From: an uncultured Clostridia bacterium
Lineage (GTDB): Bacteria; Bacillota; Clostridia; TANB77; CAG-508
NCBI GenBank assembly: GCA_934167965.1
Contig: CAKPMJ010000001.1
Coordinates: 231,954-295,953, forward strand
DNA: 64,000 nucleotides
Direction of reading: 5' to 3'
Positions 46,265-56,073 of this stretch are shown here, piece after piece. The translations under genes and the position numbers were made by a program. Within the stretch, counting starts at the first letter, position 1; each line of letters starts with the position of its first letter. Under the pieces are notes generated by a model. The model saw only the letters and a program-made list of their open reading frames with translations, was not told the origin of the DNA and did not search any database.

Positions 46265-48235
46265 TTATTTTATCACATTTCTTGATTTCAATGCATTTAT
46301 TACTGCATCTACATCTGCTGCATCTACTCCTGTTAAGCTATTTTTTATATCATCAACAGTTGTTGTAGTAACTTCCATTGGTGATGTTACTGTTACTGTA
46401 GTTGGTGCTGTGTATGTATCTGTTTTTGATTTGATTGCATCAAGTTTTCCATCCATTGTATTAAGTTTTACTGTTATTCCATTTATCTTTGTAGAAATAG
46501 TACCTAATCTATCAAATACTGTATCCGTAGATCCTGATGTTCCAATTACACCTTTTATAGTTTCAATATTTGTTTTTAATGTATCCACGTTATCTTTTAA
46601 TGTATCTGTTGATGTATATCCACCCATTTTATTATTTAGGTTGTCAATTTTATCACTTATGCTAGCCATCTTTCCAAATACTGTTGCTGATGCAGCTGTA
46701 TCTGTAGATGTTCCTAAAGATAGGCTATTTGAATCAACTACACTTTTTATTGATGTTAATCCAGAACCTATATTAGCTAATTTACCAAATATTGTATCAG
46801 TTCCACTTACACCCATTCTTGTTAATATAGTATCTATATTAGTATTAGCTGTATTAATTTTTGAAGATCCTGATTCATTACGTATTACGTTTGCTAAATT
46901 TGCTTCTACATTACCCATTGCTCCTGATAAGTTACTTTCTATAGTTGACATTGCTCCTGATAAATTAGTTTCTGTATTTGTTAATGCTGTTGTTATTGTT
47001 GATTGTGCATTTGATATTGCTGTTTTGATTTCTCCATCATGTGTTGTTAATACTGCCTTTATATCTGCGTCATGTGTACTTAAGACATTTTTTACTTCTG
47101 TATCATGTAATCCTAATGTTGATTTTATGTCTGTATCATGAGCATCTATCTTATTTGATAAATTATTTTGCACATTAACCATTGTATTATATAGGTTTGT
47201 TTGTACACTTGTCATTACTGTTGATAAATTATTTTCTGTATTTGTCAATGCTGTTGTTATTGTTGATTGCGCACTTGATATTGCTGTTTTAATTTCTCCA
47301 TCATGTGTTGTTAATGCTGCCTTTATATCTGCATCGTGTGTACTTAATGCATTCTTTACTTCTGTATCATGTGTATTTAGTGCTGTTTTTATGTCAGTAT
47401 CATGTGTATCTAATTTTGCCTTCATATCTGCATCATGACCACTGATTAGATTTGCTAAATTATTTTGTACATTAACCATTGTGTTATATAGGTTTGTTTG
47501 TACATTTGTCATTACTGTTGTTAAATTTGCTTCTGTATTTGCTAATGCTGTTAATAATACTGATTGTGCATTTGCAATTGCAGTTTTGATTTCTCCGTCA
47601 TGTGTTGTTAAAGCTGTCTTCATGTCTGTATCATGAGTACTTAATGCATCCTTTACTTCTGTGTCATGTGTACCTAATGTTGTTTTCATTTCAGTATCAT
47701 GATTTACTAGGTCTGCATCTAAATCATCTACTTTTCCTTCTATTTTTACATCATGATTTGTTAATGCTGTTTCTAATTCTGTTGATTTTTCTTTAATTAA
47801 ATTTGCAATGTCTTCTTGTGATACTGTTAATTGATCTGATAATTTTGTAGATAATTCAACCATCTTTTCTTGTTTAGCTACATCATTGTTTACAACATCA
47901 TTAATCTTGCTTGAAACTGATTTTATTTCTTCTACGTCAATTCCTGTTGCTTCTAAGTCTTTTCCTATATTTATAGCTTTATCTGCTATATCCTTTATGC
48001 TCTCTTCTTTTGGCATACTTCCTGATATAACCTCATCTTTGTATTTAGTTATGTCTGAATTTAAATCTGTTATGTTTTGATCAATTTTCTTTAACCCTGT
48101 AATTTCTGTGTTTATCCCATCAACTGTTGCTGATGTTTGCATTGTGTTATTATTTAATTTTGCTATTGCTACACCACCAATTATTAATAAAATAATAATT
48201 ACTGCTGCAACTATATACATCCATATGTTTTTCAT
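46265..48235 (-). CDS. Membrane-anchored hendecad-repeat (11-residue coiled-coil) surface protein
   Basis: A 656-residue protein with an N-terminal membrane helix (about 4-25) and a long exported part. From about residue 161 to 453 the sequence is built from 11-residue units such as HDTEVKDALST, HDGEIKTAIAN and VQTNLYNTMVN, in phase at His179, 190, 201, 212; three higher-order blocks (99, 88 and about 66 residues) repeat the same series. Eleven-residue periodicity implies a right-handed coiled-coil rod. The C-terminal 200 residues are less repetitive (GTDTIFGKLANIGSGL, later TDTVFDRLGTIS). Function unknown; probably an elongated surface or envelope-spanning fibre. It is downstream of the PrsA-like gene. 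Confidence 0.8.
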   Translation of the reverse strand: MKNIWMYIVAAVIIILLIIGGVAIAKLNNNTMQTSATVDGINTEITGLKKIDQNITDLNSDITKYKDEVISGSMPKEESIKDIADKAINIGKDLEATGIDVEEIKSVSSKINDVVNNDVAKQEKMVELSTKLSDQLTVSQEDIANLIKEKSTELETALTNHDVKIEGKVDDLDADLVNHDTEMKTTLGTHDTEVKDALSTHDTDMKTALTTHDGEIKTAIANAQSVLLTALANTEANLTTVMTNVQTNLYNTMVNVQNNLANLISGHDADMKAKLDTHDTDIKTALNTHDTEVKNALSTHDADIKAALTTHDGEIKTAISSAQSTITTALTNTENNLSTVMTSVQTNLYNTMVNVQNNLSNKIDAHDTDIKSTLGLHDTEVKNVLSTHDADIKAVLTTHDGEIKTAISNAQSTITTALTNTETNLSGAMSTIESNLSGAMGNVEANLANVIRNESGSSKINTANTNIDTILTRMGVSGTDTIFGKLANIGSGLTSIKSVVDSNSLSLGTSTDTAASATVFGKMASISDKIDNLNNKMGGYTSTDTLKDNVDTLKTNIETIKGVIGTSGSTDTVFDRLGTISTKINGITVKLNTMDGKLDAIKSKTDTYTAPTTVTVTSPMEVTTTTVDDIKNSLTGVDAADVDAVINALKSRNVIK

Positions 48236-48260
48236 TGTTTTTCCTCCTATTTTTCTCTAA

Positions 48261-49358
48261 TTAGTTTATGCTCATTTTTTCTAATGTGTTCTCAATTATT
48301 ATGCCTGTTTTGTTTATTTCTTCTGAAATATCTGTAAGCAATTTTTGCTCTCTTGCATCTTTATATATTTTTTCAAGATAGCTATCATCTAGCTCTTCTC
48401 TTAAAATAATATGATATGCATATTGTGATTCTATAACTTCACTTATTTCTCCAGCTTTTAATTTATTAGCTGCTTTTTCTATATCTTTTAACAGTTGCCC
48501 ACTTTTAAAATATGTTGAATAAGAACTTTCGTCTTCTGATGAATTGTCACTATATTTTTTTATGTATTTATTAAAATCATTATAATTTTTTTGTTTTTTA
48601 AGTTCTGCATATATTGTGTCTGCTAATAGTTTTTTCTGTTCTTTTTCTTTCTCTGACAATTCTTTCATGTCTTGTGGATTTACTGTAAATAATACTATTT
48701 GTTTTATTTTTTTGTAGTCTCTCTTGTAAGTGTTTTTAGCATTTTCTTTTTCTTCTTCTGTCAAATCATTTGCTTTGCCTTCGGCATATAAGTTATCAAA
48801 TATAACTGAATAAAGCTTTTCTGTTTGTGACATTTTATCATATGCTTCTTCTGTAGTTCTATTATTTTTTAGCCATTGCTTAAATTGATTTTTTCCACCT
48901 AATTTATTTATTAGGCTTTCTTTTTCCTCTGATATTTGTTTTTTATTTTCATCTGATAATGTAATATTATTTTCTTTAGCTATTTTTGATATTATTCCTG
49001 CTATTTTTAAATTTCCTTCAGTTTTTTGTTTTAAATAATTTTCAACTGTTGTATTTGTATTTTGGTCAACAATTGTATTTAATGTTGCCTCTGGAATTTT
49101 TCCTATTTCTTTGCCAAAATAATCATCTTTAGCCAATTTAAGATATATCATATAATCATCAGTGTAAAAACTTGTATCAGCAACAGTCATGACTTTTTTT
49201 CTTGAATTAAATTTACTCATGATTGCCATAGCTATTACAATAATTACTAAAACTAATATAACTACTAATATTCTTTTGTTCTTAAATACTTCTAACGTTT
49301 TTTTCTTGCATTCCTTAGTAATCTTCATGATGTCTCTCGAAGCATTATTCACTTTCAC
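48261..49358 (-). CDS. PrsA-like membrane-bound peptidyl-prolyl isomerase
   Basis: About 363-365 residues. One membrane helix (about 28-47), a SurA/PrsA-type helical N-terminal domain (50-215) and a parvulin domain (about 218-325) with IKQIVLFTVN, YNDFNKYIKKYSDNSS and LKAGEISEVIESQYAYHIILREE. It probably assists folding of exported proteins on the outer membrane face. Anchored by a helix rather than a lipid Cys. Starts may be GTG at 49358 or at 49352, the latter nine bases from AAGGAGG. The hendecad protein downstream may be a client; that is speculation. Confidence 0.85.
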   Translation of the reverse strand: MKVNNASRDIMKITKECKKKTLEVFKNKRILVVILVLVIIVIAMAIMSKFNSRKKVMTVADTSFYTDDYMIYLKLAKDDYFGKEIGKIPEATLNTIVDQNTNTTVENYLKQKTEGNLKIAGIISKIAKENNITLSDENKKQISEEKESLINKLGGKNQFKQWLKNNRTTEEAYDKMSQTEKLYSVIFDNLYAEGKANDLTEEEKENAKNTYKRDYKKIKQIVLFTVNPQDMKELSEKEKEQKKLLADTIYAELKKQKNYNDFNKYIKKYSDNSSEDESSYSTYFKSGQLLKDIEKAANKLKAGEISEVIESQYAYHIILREELDDSYLEKIYKDAREQKLLTDISEEINKTGIIIENTLEKMSIN

Positions 49359-49485
49359 AAACCTCCTTCCTTATAGAATTTATATTTTTAATTCGCTATC
49401 ATTATACTTGATAATATTTACTTTTACAAGTCTTTTTTTATGAATTATAAAATTATTTTTATTTAACAAAAAAGAAAGGCAAATA

Positions 49486-50529
49486 CTACCTTTCACTTTG
49501 TTCTATTTCTCTATTATATATACTTTTAATTGTATTTATAGATTGTCCTATTCTATTTTCAAATTCTTTTCTATAATTATCTGGTATAGTTATTTTACTA
49601 GTTTCTAACACACCTCTATATACACTCTCCATGTCTAAATTAAATACTTTATTATAAACCCACTCATTAAACCATTCTTCTTGAGAGTAATATTTAATAA
49701 ACTTGTCTAATTCTCTGCTTCCATTTATTTCTCTTTTATAAACCTCATATTTATCTTGCAAACAATATTCAAAGTCATACATTGGAGCTAATTTTACATT
49801 TCTTTGTTTAGATATAATTATTCCCCAATTTCTATTTGCTTCATCATTATTACCTAAAATTTTGCTAATAATGCATTGCTTTATCAAATTTCTTCTAGTA
49901 TCTTCAATTTCTTCTTGAGAAAATCTTCTATTATTCAAATATATAGTTAACGCCTTTTCCATTCGTTTCATATCATTACCATTTACATTTCCTCTAAGTC
50001 CAGTCATAACGTCAGAATCTGTTGATATACTTAAACCTGATATTAATTCTTCACCATATTTAAGAAAATTTGGAGTATAAATATATCCTAACTCATTTTT
50101 TAATTTATCATTAATTTTATTTGTAGTTAAGTAATATGTAGCAGATTCAACGCCAAGATTTCTCGCAACCATCATAGATACAAGTGTAGCATATCTTGAG
50201 TTTTTTCCTATTTCATTATTTCTTTCCATGCTCTCTAAGCCTCTTTTTAGTATTCCTGTTGATAAATCGGGAAAAATAATCCAACCATAAGAGTTACTGC
50301 TATTATTTACATCTATCATTGATCTTTCAAATTTCATTTTTTCTAAATCAACTTTTCCTTCATTATTAAATACTAAATCACTACTAACTTCTGATTCATA
50401 ACACTTATATAGTTCTTCCACTGGAGTTATTCCAATTCTGTCCTTTATTCTATTTTCAATACAATCTTTATCTATTCCCCATAACTTAAGAGCTTTGCGT
50501 AAATATTCTTCCTCATTTAATTTTTGCAT
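49486..50529 (-). CDS. HipA-like protein kinase (HipT-type)
   Basis: A 347-residue protein whose C-terminal half carries HipA-like kinase motifs: KILGNNDEANRNWGIIIS, where Asp and Asn (spaced D-x4-N) match the catalytic loop, and VKLAPMYDFEY, whose Asp is the metal ligand equivalent to DFG. The N-terminal half has GKNSRYATLVSMMVARNLGV but no obvious HipA Gly-rich loop. The HipA N-subdomain is encoded separately just upstream (50532-50879), resembling the split HipS-HipT arrangement. No HipB-like DNA-binding antitoxin is present. It may be a Ser/Thr kinase with a cellular target, or a toxin module; neither is shown. Confidence 0.65.
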   Translation of the reverse strand: MQKLNEEEYLRKALKLWGIDKDCIENRIKDRIGITPVEELYKCYESEVSSDLVFNNEGKVDLEKMKFERSMIDVNNSSNSYGWIIFPDLSTGILKRGLESMERNNEIGKNSRYATLVSMMVARNLGVESATYYLTTNKINDKLKNELGYIYTPNFLKYGEELISGLSISTDSDVMTGLRGNVNGNDMKRMEKALTIYLNNRRFSQEEIEDTRRNLIKQCIISKILGNNDEANRNWGIIISKQRNVKLAPMYDFEYCLQDKYEVYKREINGSRELDKFIKYYSQEEWFNEWVYNKVFNLDMESVYRGVLETSKITIPDNYRKEFENRIGQSINTIKSIYNREIEQSER

Positions 50530-50531
50530 TA

Positions 50532-50879
50532 TTAATTCTCCTCTTTTAATACTAAGTAATACCTATCTGTCATTGATTTTCCTAATGTCTTTTTTAGTAG
50601 CTCATATTCATCATAATCTTTCATATCATATCTTGATAGTATCTCTTTAATGTACATATTATCTTCTTGTGGTATTCTTTGTTTAAAAAAAGAAAATAAC
50701 TCTTCACTTTCATAGTGATTTTTTAGAAAATCTATATTTCCAATGCCCATACATCCTTTTTTTATAGCTGCTTTAAGTCCTGTCTCAATTATATCTAAGG
50801 TATATATATTATCTTTCTTATTTAAATTTGCTATATGATAAGACTTATCATTTATATCTTCCCAATATAATTCTAACAT
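50532..50879 (-). CDS. HipA N-subdomain-like protein (HipS-type)
   Basis: A 115-residue protein resembling the N-terminal subdomain of HipA kinases: YWEDINDKSYHIANLNKKDNIYTLDI, then YESEELFSFFKQRIPQEDNMYIKEILSRYDM and LLKKTLGKSMTDRYYLVL, a pattern (ELF-FF-RIP ... D-Y) seen in short HipA-associated proteins. The stop is 2 bases before the kinase start, with GAGGAG overlapping, so translation is coupled. It begins 3 bases after engB. In HipBST systems the small HipS protein neutralises HipT; a similar role is inference. Confidence 0.6.
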   Translation of the reverse strand: MLELYWEDINDKSYHIANLNKKDNIYTLDIIETGLKAAIKKGCMGIGNIDFLKNHYESEELFSFFKQRIPQEDNMYIKEILSRYDMKDYDEYELLKKTLGKSMTDRYYLVLKEEN

Positions 50880-50882
50880 TAT

Positions 50883-51470
50883 CTACTCTCCTATTATACT
50901 TTCAATCTCCTTCCAAACTTCTTCACTATAAATTTTTCTTTCTGAAGAAAATGGCATCATTATAGTATCTCCAATTGGATTTATAAGTTTTTGCAAATCC
51001 TTTGTTGTGTTTTCTACTTTTGTTGGAGCAATTTTATCTGCTTTATTTGCAATTATCATAAATGGCTTTTTTGAACTTATAACATAATTATACATTAATT
51101 TATCATTTTCAGTTGGAGCATGTCTAATATCTATCAAAAAGATTATTAACTCTATATTTTCGCAATTTACTAAATATTGTTCTATAAATCCTCCTACTTT
51201 ATCCTGTTCTTTCTTAGACATTTTACTATATCCATACCCCGGTAAATCAACAAAATAAAACTTTTCATCAATATTATAAAAATTTATTTGGCGTGTTTTA
51301 CCTGGTTCACTACTTGTACGTGCTAATTTTTTTCTATTTATCATTGTATTTATAAAACTCGATTTTCCTACATTTGATTTTCCTACTAATACAATTTGTG
51401 GTAAATTATTTTTAGGATATTGTTTTGGACTTACTGCTGATATTTCAAATTTTGGATTTTTTACTATCAT
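50883..51470 (-). CDS. engB: Ribosome biogenesis GTP-binding protein EngB/YsxC
   Basis: A 195-residue essential GTPase for 50S subunit assembly. G1 is VGKSNVGKSSF, G2 region TSSEPGKTRQINFY, G3 DLPGYGYS and G4 ANKADK, with the family-specific YVISSKKPFMII. Full length. It lies between the FAD oxidoreductase gene (17-base gap) and the HipS-like gene (3-base gap), on the same strand as cysS. Confidence 0.96.
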   Translation of the reverse strand: MIVKNPKFEISAVSPKQYPKNNLPQIVLVGKSNVGKSSFINTMINRKKLARTSSEPGKTRQINFYNIDEKFYFVDLPGYGYSKMSKKEQDKVGGFIEQYLVNCENIELIIFLIDIRHAPTENDKLMYNYVISSKKPFMIIANKADKIAPTKVENTTKDLQKLINPIGDTIMMPFSSERKIYSEEVWKEIESIIGE

Positions 51471-51487
51471 TATTTTTACCTTTCATT

Positions 51488-52936
51488 TTAAAATTTATTT
51501 TCTTCAAGTATTCTAGCCATTTGTACTCCTGAACAAGATGCCATCATTAATCCTCTTGTCATTCCTCCACCATCTCCAATAGAATATAGACCTTTTATAT
51601 TTGTTTCGAAATTATTGTCTATAACAAGTTGATTACTATAAAATTTTATTTCAGGACCATATAGCAAATTGTCTGGATTTGCAAATCCTTCTACAACTTT
51701 ATCTAAAGCTCTTATAAATTCCAATATATCTGTCATTGTTCTATATCCTAAAGCAAATGTTATATCTCCAGCAACTGCTGATTTTAGTGTTGGAACAACT
51801 GAGTTATTTTTTAATTCTTCTTCCCACGTTCTTTTTCCTCTATAAATATCTCCAAGTCTTTGAACTACTATATTTCCTGCGCCTAATTCGTTTAAGTTTT
51901 TGGCAACATTTCTACCATATTCTATCGGTTTATTAAATGGATAATTAAATTTATGTGATACTAGTATTGCTAAATTTGTATTTGTACTTTTCTTTTCTTT
52001 ATATGAATGTCCATTCACTAATGTTATATTATGGTCATATACCTCAGTAGATACGAAACCACTCGGATTTTGGCAAAATGTTCTTACTTTGTCCTTAAAT
52101 GGTCCTACTCTACCAATAAATTTTCCTTCATACATATATTCATTTATCTTTTTCATTACTTTGTCTGGTAATTCATATCTTATACCAATATCAACTATTC
52201 CAGCATGTGTATCTATTTTGTGTTTATTACACATTTGAACTAGCCAATTTGCACCTTTTCTTCCAACAGCTAATACTACATTATCTGTATATATTTCTTC
52301 ACTTCCAGTAAAATCTTCGCTTTCTATATTTTTTGATGGTCTAATTTTTACACCTTTTATTATGCCATCTTCTATAATTAAATCTTCTACTGCTGTTTCA
52401 AATAATATATTTACACCATTATCTATTAGATATTTTTCTATTTTTCCATATAATTCATGACTTTTTTCTGTTCCCAAATGTCTAATTGGTATATCTATCA
52501 ATGTAATATTTTCTTTTTTAGCTTTTTCTTTTATTTGTTTTACTTCTTCTTTATGCTCTGTTCCCTCTAATTTTTTATCCGCACCAAATTTTAGATATAT
52601 TTTGTCTGTGTAATCAATTAATTTTTTTGTTTCTTCTACCCCAATATATTCTTGTAAAATTCCTCCTACATGTATTTCATCATCATCTTTATTATACAAT
52701 GATAATTTTCCATCTGAAAATGCTCCTGCGCCAGAAAATCCACAAGTAATATTGCAAAGGGGTTTGCATTTTGTACATTCTCCTTTTTTCTCTATTGGAC
52801 AAATTCTATTTTCAACTCTTTTTCCTTGTTCTATTAATAATATATTTTGGTGTTTATTCTTTTGTATTAATTCATATGCTAAAAATACACCACTTGGTCC
52901 TGCTCCAATAACAACTGCATCATATTTTTTATTCAT
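51488..52936 (-). CDS. FAD-dependent oxidoreductase of the COG2509 type
   Basis: About 482 residues. N-terminal dinucleotide fold YDAVVIGAGPSGVFLAYEL binds FAD; a Cys cluster follows (CPIEKKGECTKCKPLCNITC), then GFSGAGAFSDGKLSL, the mid motif VLAVGRKGANWL, and a late GDGGGMTRGLMMASCSGVQMARI that closes the FAD site. This uncharacterised FAD-dependent dehydrogenase group is common in Clostridia; the substrate is unknown. ATG at 52936 is chosen (GAGG eight bases upstream) over a GTG nine bases earlier. The cysS stop is 12 bases upstream, suggesting one operon. Confidence 0.85.
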   Translation of the reverse strand: MNKKYDAVVIGAGPSGVFLAYELIQKNKHQNILLIEQGKRVENRICPIEKKGECTKCKPLCNITCGFSGAGAFSDGKLSLYNKDDDEIHVGGILQEYIGVEETKKLIDYTDKIYLKFGADKKLEGTEHKEEVKQIKEKAKKENITLIDIPIRHLGTEKSHELYGKIEKYLIDNGVNILFETAVEDLIIEDGIIKGVKIRPSKNIESEDFTGSEEIYTDNVVLAVGRKGANWLVQMCNKHKIDTHAGIVDIGIRYELPDKVMKKINEYMYEGKFIGRVGPFKDKVRTFCQNPSGFVSTEVYDHNITLVNGHSYKEKKSTNTNLAILVSHKFNYPFNKPIEYGRNVAKNLNELGAGNIVVQRLGDIYRGKRTWEEELKNNSVVPTLKSAVAGDITFALGYRTMTDILEFIRALDKVVEGFANPDNLLYGPEIKFYSNQLVIDNNFETNIKGLYSIGDGGGMTRGLMMASCSGVQMARILEENKF

Positions 52937-52948
52937 TCTAATCACCCT

Positions 52949-54421
52949 CTATGATATTTTATATAGTGCTTTTACATCCCATGTTGTTCCATTTACTGTG
53001 TCATTAAGTATAATTCCTTTTTCATCTAATTCTGCTCTAATTTTGTCTGCTAATTCGAAATTTCTTTCTTTTTTAGCTTCAAGTCTTTTTGTTATTTGCT
53101 CTTCTATATATGTCTTACTAATATCTAATTTATTTAGATATTTCTCTTTTAACTCTGCAATAATCTTTTCAGGCTCTTGTTTAAATAAACCAAGTACTCC
53201 ATAAACTTCTTTTACATTTTTTAATATATTTTCTAATGTATTTGCAGCCTTTGCTTTATTACCTTTTTTAGCTGTTTTCATTGCATTGTTAACATATTTG
53301 AATATTCCATATAAGTATGATATTGCTGATGCTGTATTAAAATCGTCATCCATTACATTTATAAAGTTTGGTATTATGTCTTTTGATATATCATCTTCTA
53401 ATATATCTGTTATTTCTTCATTTTTATTTTGTTCAATATATTTTTGCATTTCTTTTATTGTTGTATAGAAATAATATAAATGACTTTCTGCAATTTGGAA
53501 ATCACTATCTGAAATATCTATGTCTGATTCATAATTTTTTGAAAACATTAGATATTTTATTGCCTCATAATTATACATTTTGACTGCATCTCTTATAGTT
53601 AATGAGTTTCCTAAAGATTTACTCATTTTTTCTCCATTAATTTTTATTAATCCACAATGTGTCCAATAATTTGCAAGAGGTTTTCCTGTTAAAGCTTCAC
53701 TTTGTGCTATTTCATTTTCATGGTGAGGGAATTGTAGGTCTCTTCCACCTCCATGTATATCTATCGATTCCCCTAGTGTATCTTCTGCCATTACTGAGCA
53801 TTCAATATGCCATCCTGGTCTTCCTTTTCCCCAAGGAGATTCCCAATATACTTCTCCTGGTTTTGCAGATTTCCACAATGCAAAATCGATTGGATCTCTT
53901 TTTCCTTCTTCTAGTTCTATACGAACTCCATTTAACATATCATCTACATTTCTGTGTGATAACTTTCCATATTCTTTAAATGTTCTTACTGCAAAATATA
54001 CATCCCCATTTTCTGCTTTGTAAGCATTTCCCTTTTCAATAAGTTTTTCAATGAATTTTATTATTTTTTCTATGTATTCAGATGCTTTAGTATTATAATC
54101 CGCACTTTTTACATGTAAGTTTTCCATGTCTATTTCTGCTTCTTTTATTTGCTCTTTAGATAACTCTAGAGCTCCTTTTCCTTGTTCATTCGCTCTTTTT
54201 ATTATTTTATCATCTACATCTGTGTAATTCCTTACATAAGTTACATCATAACCTCTATATCTTAAATAATCAGCTATCATAGCATATACTATTGCCTGCC
54301 TTGCATGACCAATGTGACATAAGTCATATACCGTTACTCCACATGCATACATTTTGACCTTTCCATCTTCTATCGGCTTGAATTCTTTTTTCTTTCCACT
54401 CATTGTGTCATAAATCTTCAT
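52949..54421 (-). CDS. cysS: Cysteine--tRNA ligase
   Basis: A 490-residue class I synthetase. YACGVTVYDLCHIGHAR carries the zinc Cys27 and the HIGH motif (36-39); WHIECSVMAEDTLG and HHENEIAQSEA hold the other zinc ligands; KMSKSLGN is the second ATP motif. The C-terminal helical anticodon region follows. Full length. No T-box leader is visible. First gene of a probable cysS-FAD-engB-hipS/T run. Confidence 0.96.
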   Translation of the reverse strand: MKIYDTMSGKKKEFKPIEDGKVKMYACGVTVYDLCHIGHARQAIVYAMIADYLRYRGYDVTYVRNYTDVDDKIIKRANEQGKGALELSKEQIKEAEIDMENLHVKSADYNTKASEYIEKIIKFIEKLIEKGNAYKAENGDVYFAVRTFKEYGKLSHRNVDDMLNGVRIELEEGKRDPIDFALWKSAKPGEVYWESPWGKGRPGWHIECSVMAEDTLGESIDIHGGGRDLQFPHHENEIAQSEALTGKPLANYWTHCGLIKINGEKMSKSLGNSLTIRDAVKMYNYEAIKYLMFSKNYESDIDISDSDFQIAESHLYYFYTTIKEMQKYIEQNKNEEITDILEDDISKDIIPNFINVMDDDFNTASAISYLYGIFKYVNNAMKTAKKGNKAKAANTLENILKNVKEVYGVLGLFKQEPEKIIAELKEKYLNKLDISKTYIEEQITKRLEAKKERNFELADKIRAELDEKGIILNDTVNGTTWDVKALYKIS

Positions 54422-54475
54422 AGCTAATTACCTCCATTTCTTTTATTTATTTTACTTGTGTATTTTATCATAATT

Positions 54476-55237
54476 TTATTCATTTTTCAATGTTTTTGTG
54501 ATTTTTTCATTACTTAAAGAAATCTCATCTGGTTCCATATGATGTTTGATATTTTTCATTTCTACAAGTTCAATTTCTGGCCTGTCTTTGACAAATTTAT
54601 ATGTATCTACAATTGGTGCTGTATCATCTTCTGTTCCTTGGATTATTAATATTTTTCTTTTCTCTTTGTAGATATTATATAAATCATGCTTCACTAAATC
54701 CTCATAAAAAGAATATGGTATTTCTAACTTACCACCATGTCCAGCTTTCGCTTGTCCTGCTTCTTTATACTGTTCAAACGGTTCTTTTAATAAAGAATTA
54801 ATTAAGATGTCCTTCATATTAATTGCAGGTGATCTTAATACTATGTTCTCATAATATGAAGTATCACCTATAAGTTTATTCAATAAAATATATGCTCCAA
54901 AACTAATGGCATAAAAAGATATTTTTATATTTTCTCCATATCTTTCTTTTATGTATTCCACTACTGAATTAATATATGAAATACATACATCTACATTCAA
55001 TTTATCCGTTCCTTGTACACTATCTAAATGTCCTGGAAAATCAAATGAAATTGATGGAATCCCATATTTTAAAAACTGATTTGCTACTATTTTCACTGAA
55101 TTACTTCCTTTTCCACTGCAAAACCCATGACAAAATATAAAAATTCTATTAAATTTATCATTTAAGCCATTATAAAACATTTTAGCCTTTATATTGCAAT
55201 TTTCTTTTTTATTATAAATCTCTAAGTTTCTTTCCAT
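54476..55237 (-). CDS. Alpha/beta hydrolase
   Basis: About 253 residues, cytoplasmic serine hydrolase of the alpha/beta fold: IFIFCHGFCSGKGSNS (oxyanion region), SFDFPGH, nucleophile elbow YAISFGAY, acid in IQGTEDDTAP and His in IKHHMEPDE. The ATG at 55237 overlaps the mtnN stop as TGATG, with AAGGGA upstream; longer upstream starts would lie inside mtnN. Likely an esterase or carboxylesterase of unknown substrate; translational coupling to mtnN is clear, a functional link is not. Confidence 0.85.
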   Translation of the reverse strand: MERNLEIYNKKENCNIKAKMFYNGLNDKFNRIFIFCHGFCSGKGSNSVKIVANQFLKYGIPSISFDFPGHLDSVQGTDKLNVDVCISYINSVVEYIKERYGENIKISFYAISFGAYILLNKLIGDTSYYENIVLRSPAINMKDILINSLLKEPFEQYKEAGQAKAGHGGKLEIPYSFYEDLVKHDLYNIYKEKRKILIIQGTEDDTAPIVDTYKFVKDRPEIELVEMKNIKHHMEPDEISLSNEKITKTLKNE

Positions 55238-55947
55238 CACTTTACTTCCCTTATAAACTCTTTTAATATCTGTGCACATCTTTTTGATGCTAATTTTAAA
55301 AATTCATCAAATGTTATTTCATTTTTACCATTTGGTACATCTGATATACTTCTTATAATTAAAACTGGTTTATTATCTAATTTGCACACTTGTGCAATAG
55401 CGGCACTTTCCATTTCTATTACATCTGCATTAAATTTAATTCTTATTTTTTCTTTCATCTGTACATCTGTACAAAAAATGTCTCCTGATGCTATTGTTCC
55501 TATTTTTACTTTATATTCATTATTTGATAATTTTGAGATTGTATGTTCCATTTTTTCAATTAAGCTATCATCACTTTTTACATTTTCACCTACATTACTT
55601 ATGTATCCTTTTGGATGACCAAATGCTGTTATATCAAAGTCATGTTGCACCAATGTCTTTCCTATTACTATATCTCCTATTTTTAGTTCTTCATTTGTTG
55701 CTGCACCTGAACCAACATTAATAATTGCTTCAATGTCAAAATTATCTATTAAAATCTGTGTTACTCTTGCGGCATTTACTTTTCCTACTCCTGCTTCTAC
55801 TAGTACTACATTTGAGTTATTAATTTTCCCCTCAAAAAATGTTAGCTCATATATTTTCTTTTCTTCTATATTTCCCATTATGTTTTTTATTTCTTCCATT
55901 TCTTCTTGCATTGCAGCAATTATCCCATATTTTTTTATATTATTCAT
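55237..55947 (-). CDS. mtnN: 5'-methylthioadenosine/S-adenosylhomocysteine nucleosidase
   Basis: A 236-residue enzyme cleaving MTA and SAH to adenine and thioribose products, recycling the by-products of SAM use. Motifs: GIIAAMQEEMEEI at the start, VLVEAGVGKVNAA, INVGSGAATNEELKIGDIVI, QHDFDITAFG, VIEMESAAIAQVC (ribose-binding Glu) and RSISDVPNG with the catalytic Asp. Full length. Its stop overlaps the start of the alpha/beta hydrolase. Confidence 0.95.
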   Translation of the reverse strand: MNNIKKYGIIAAMQEEMEEIKNIMGNIEEKKIYELTFFEGKINNSNVVLVEAGVGKVNAARVTQILIDNFDIEAIINVGSGAATNEELKIGDIVIGKTLVQHDFDITAFGHPKGYISNVGENVKSDDSLIEKMEHTISKLSNNEYKVKIGTIASGDIFCTDVQMKEKIRIKFNADVIEMESAAIAQVCKLDNKPVLIIRSISDVPNGKNEITFDEFLKLASKRCAQILKEFIREVK

Positions 55948-56014
55948 TTTGCAACATTCCTTTCTTTTTTATCCTTAATTATTTTACTATACTACATATT
56001 TAAATGCAAGTTTA

Positions 56015-56055
56015 AAAAACGTTTCTATTGCATTTTTACAATAATAAACGTTTTT
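56015..56055 (-). terminator. Intrinsic terminator after the prepilin-like gene
   Basis: AAAAACGTTT and AAACGTTTTT with inner TATTG/CAATA pairing (56015-56024, 56046-56055), followed by a T-run on the minus strand. Confidence 0.7.
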
Positions 56056-56073
56056 CTATTGTTTTTATAATTT

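Noticed and set aside
46700..47800. CRISPR-like periodic DNA
   Set aside because: The 33-bp period is explained by 11-residue protein repeats in a single open frame, without distinct spacers.
50525..50535. HipA split by the same CGG shift
   Set aside because: There is no CGG at the junction; the downstream gene has its own GAGGAG site and ATG, so these are two genuine genes.
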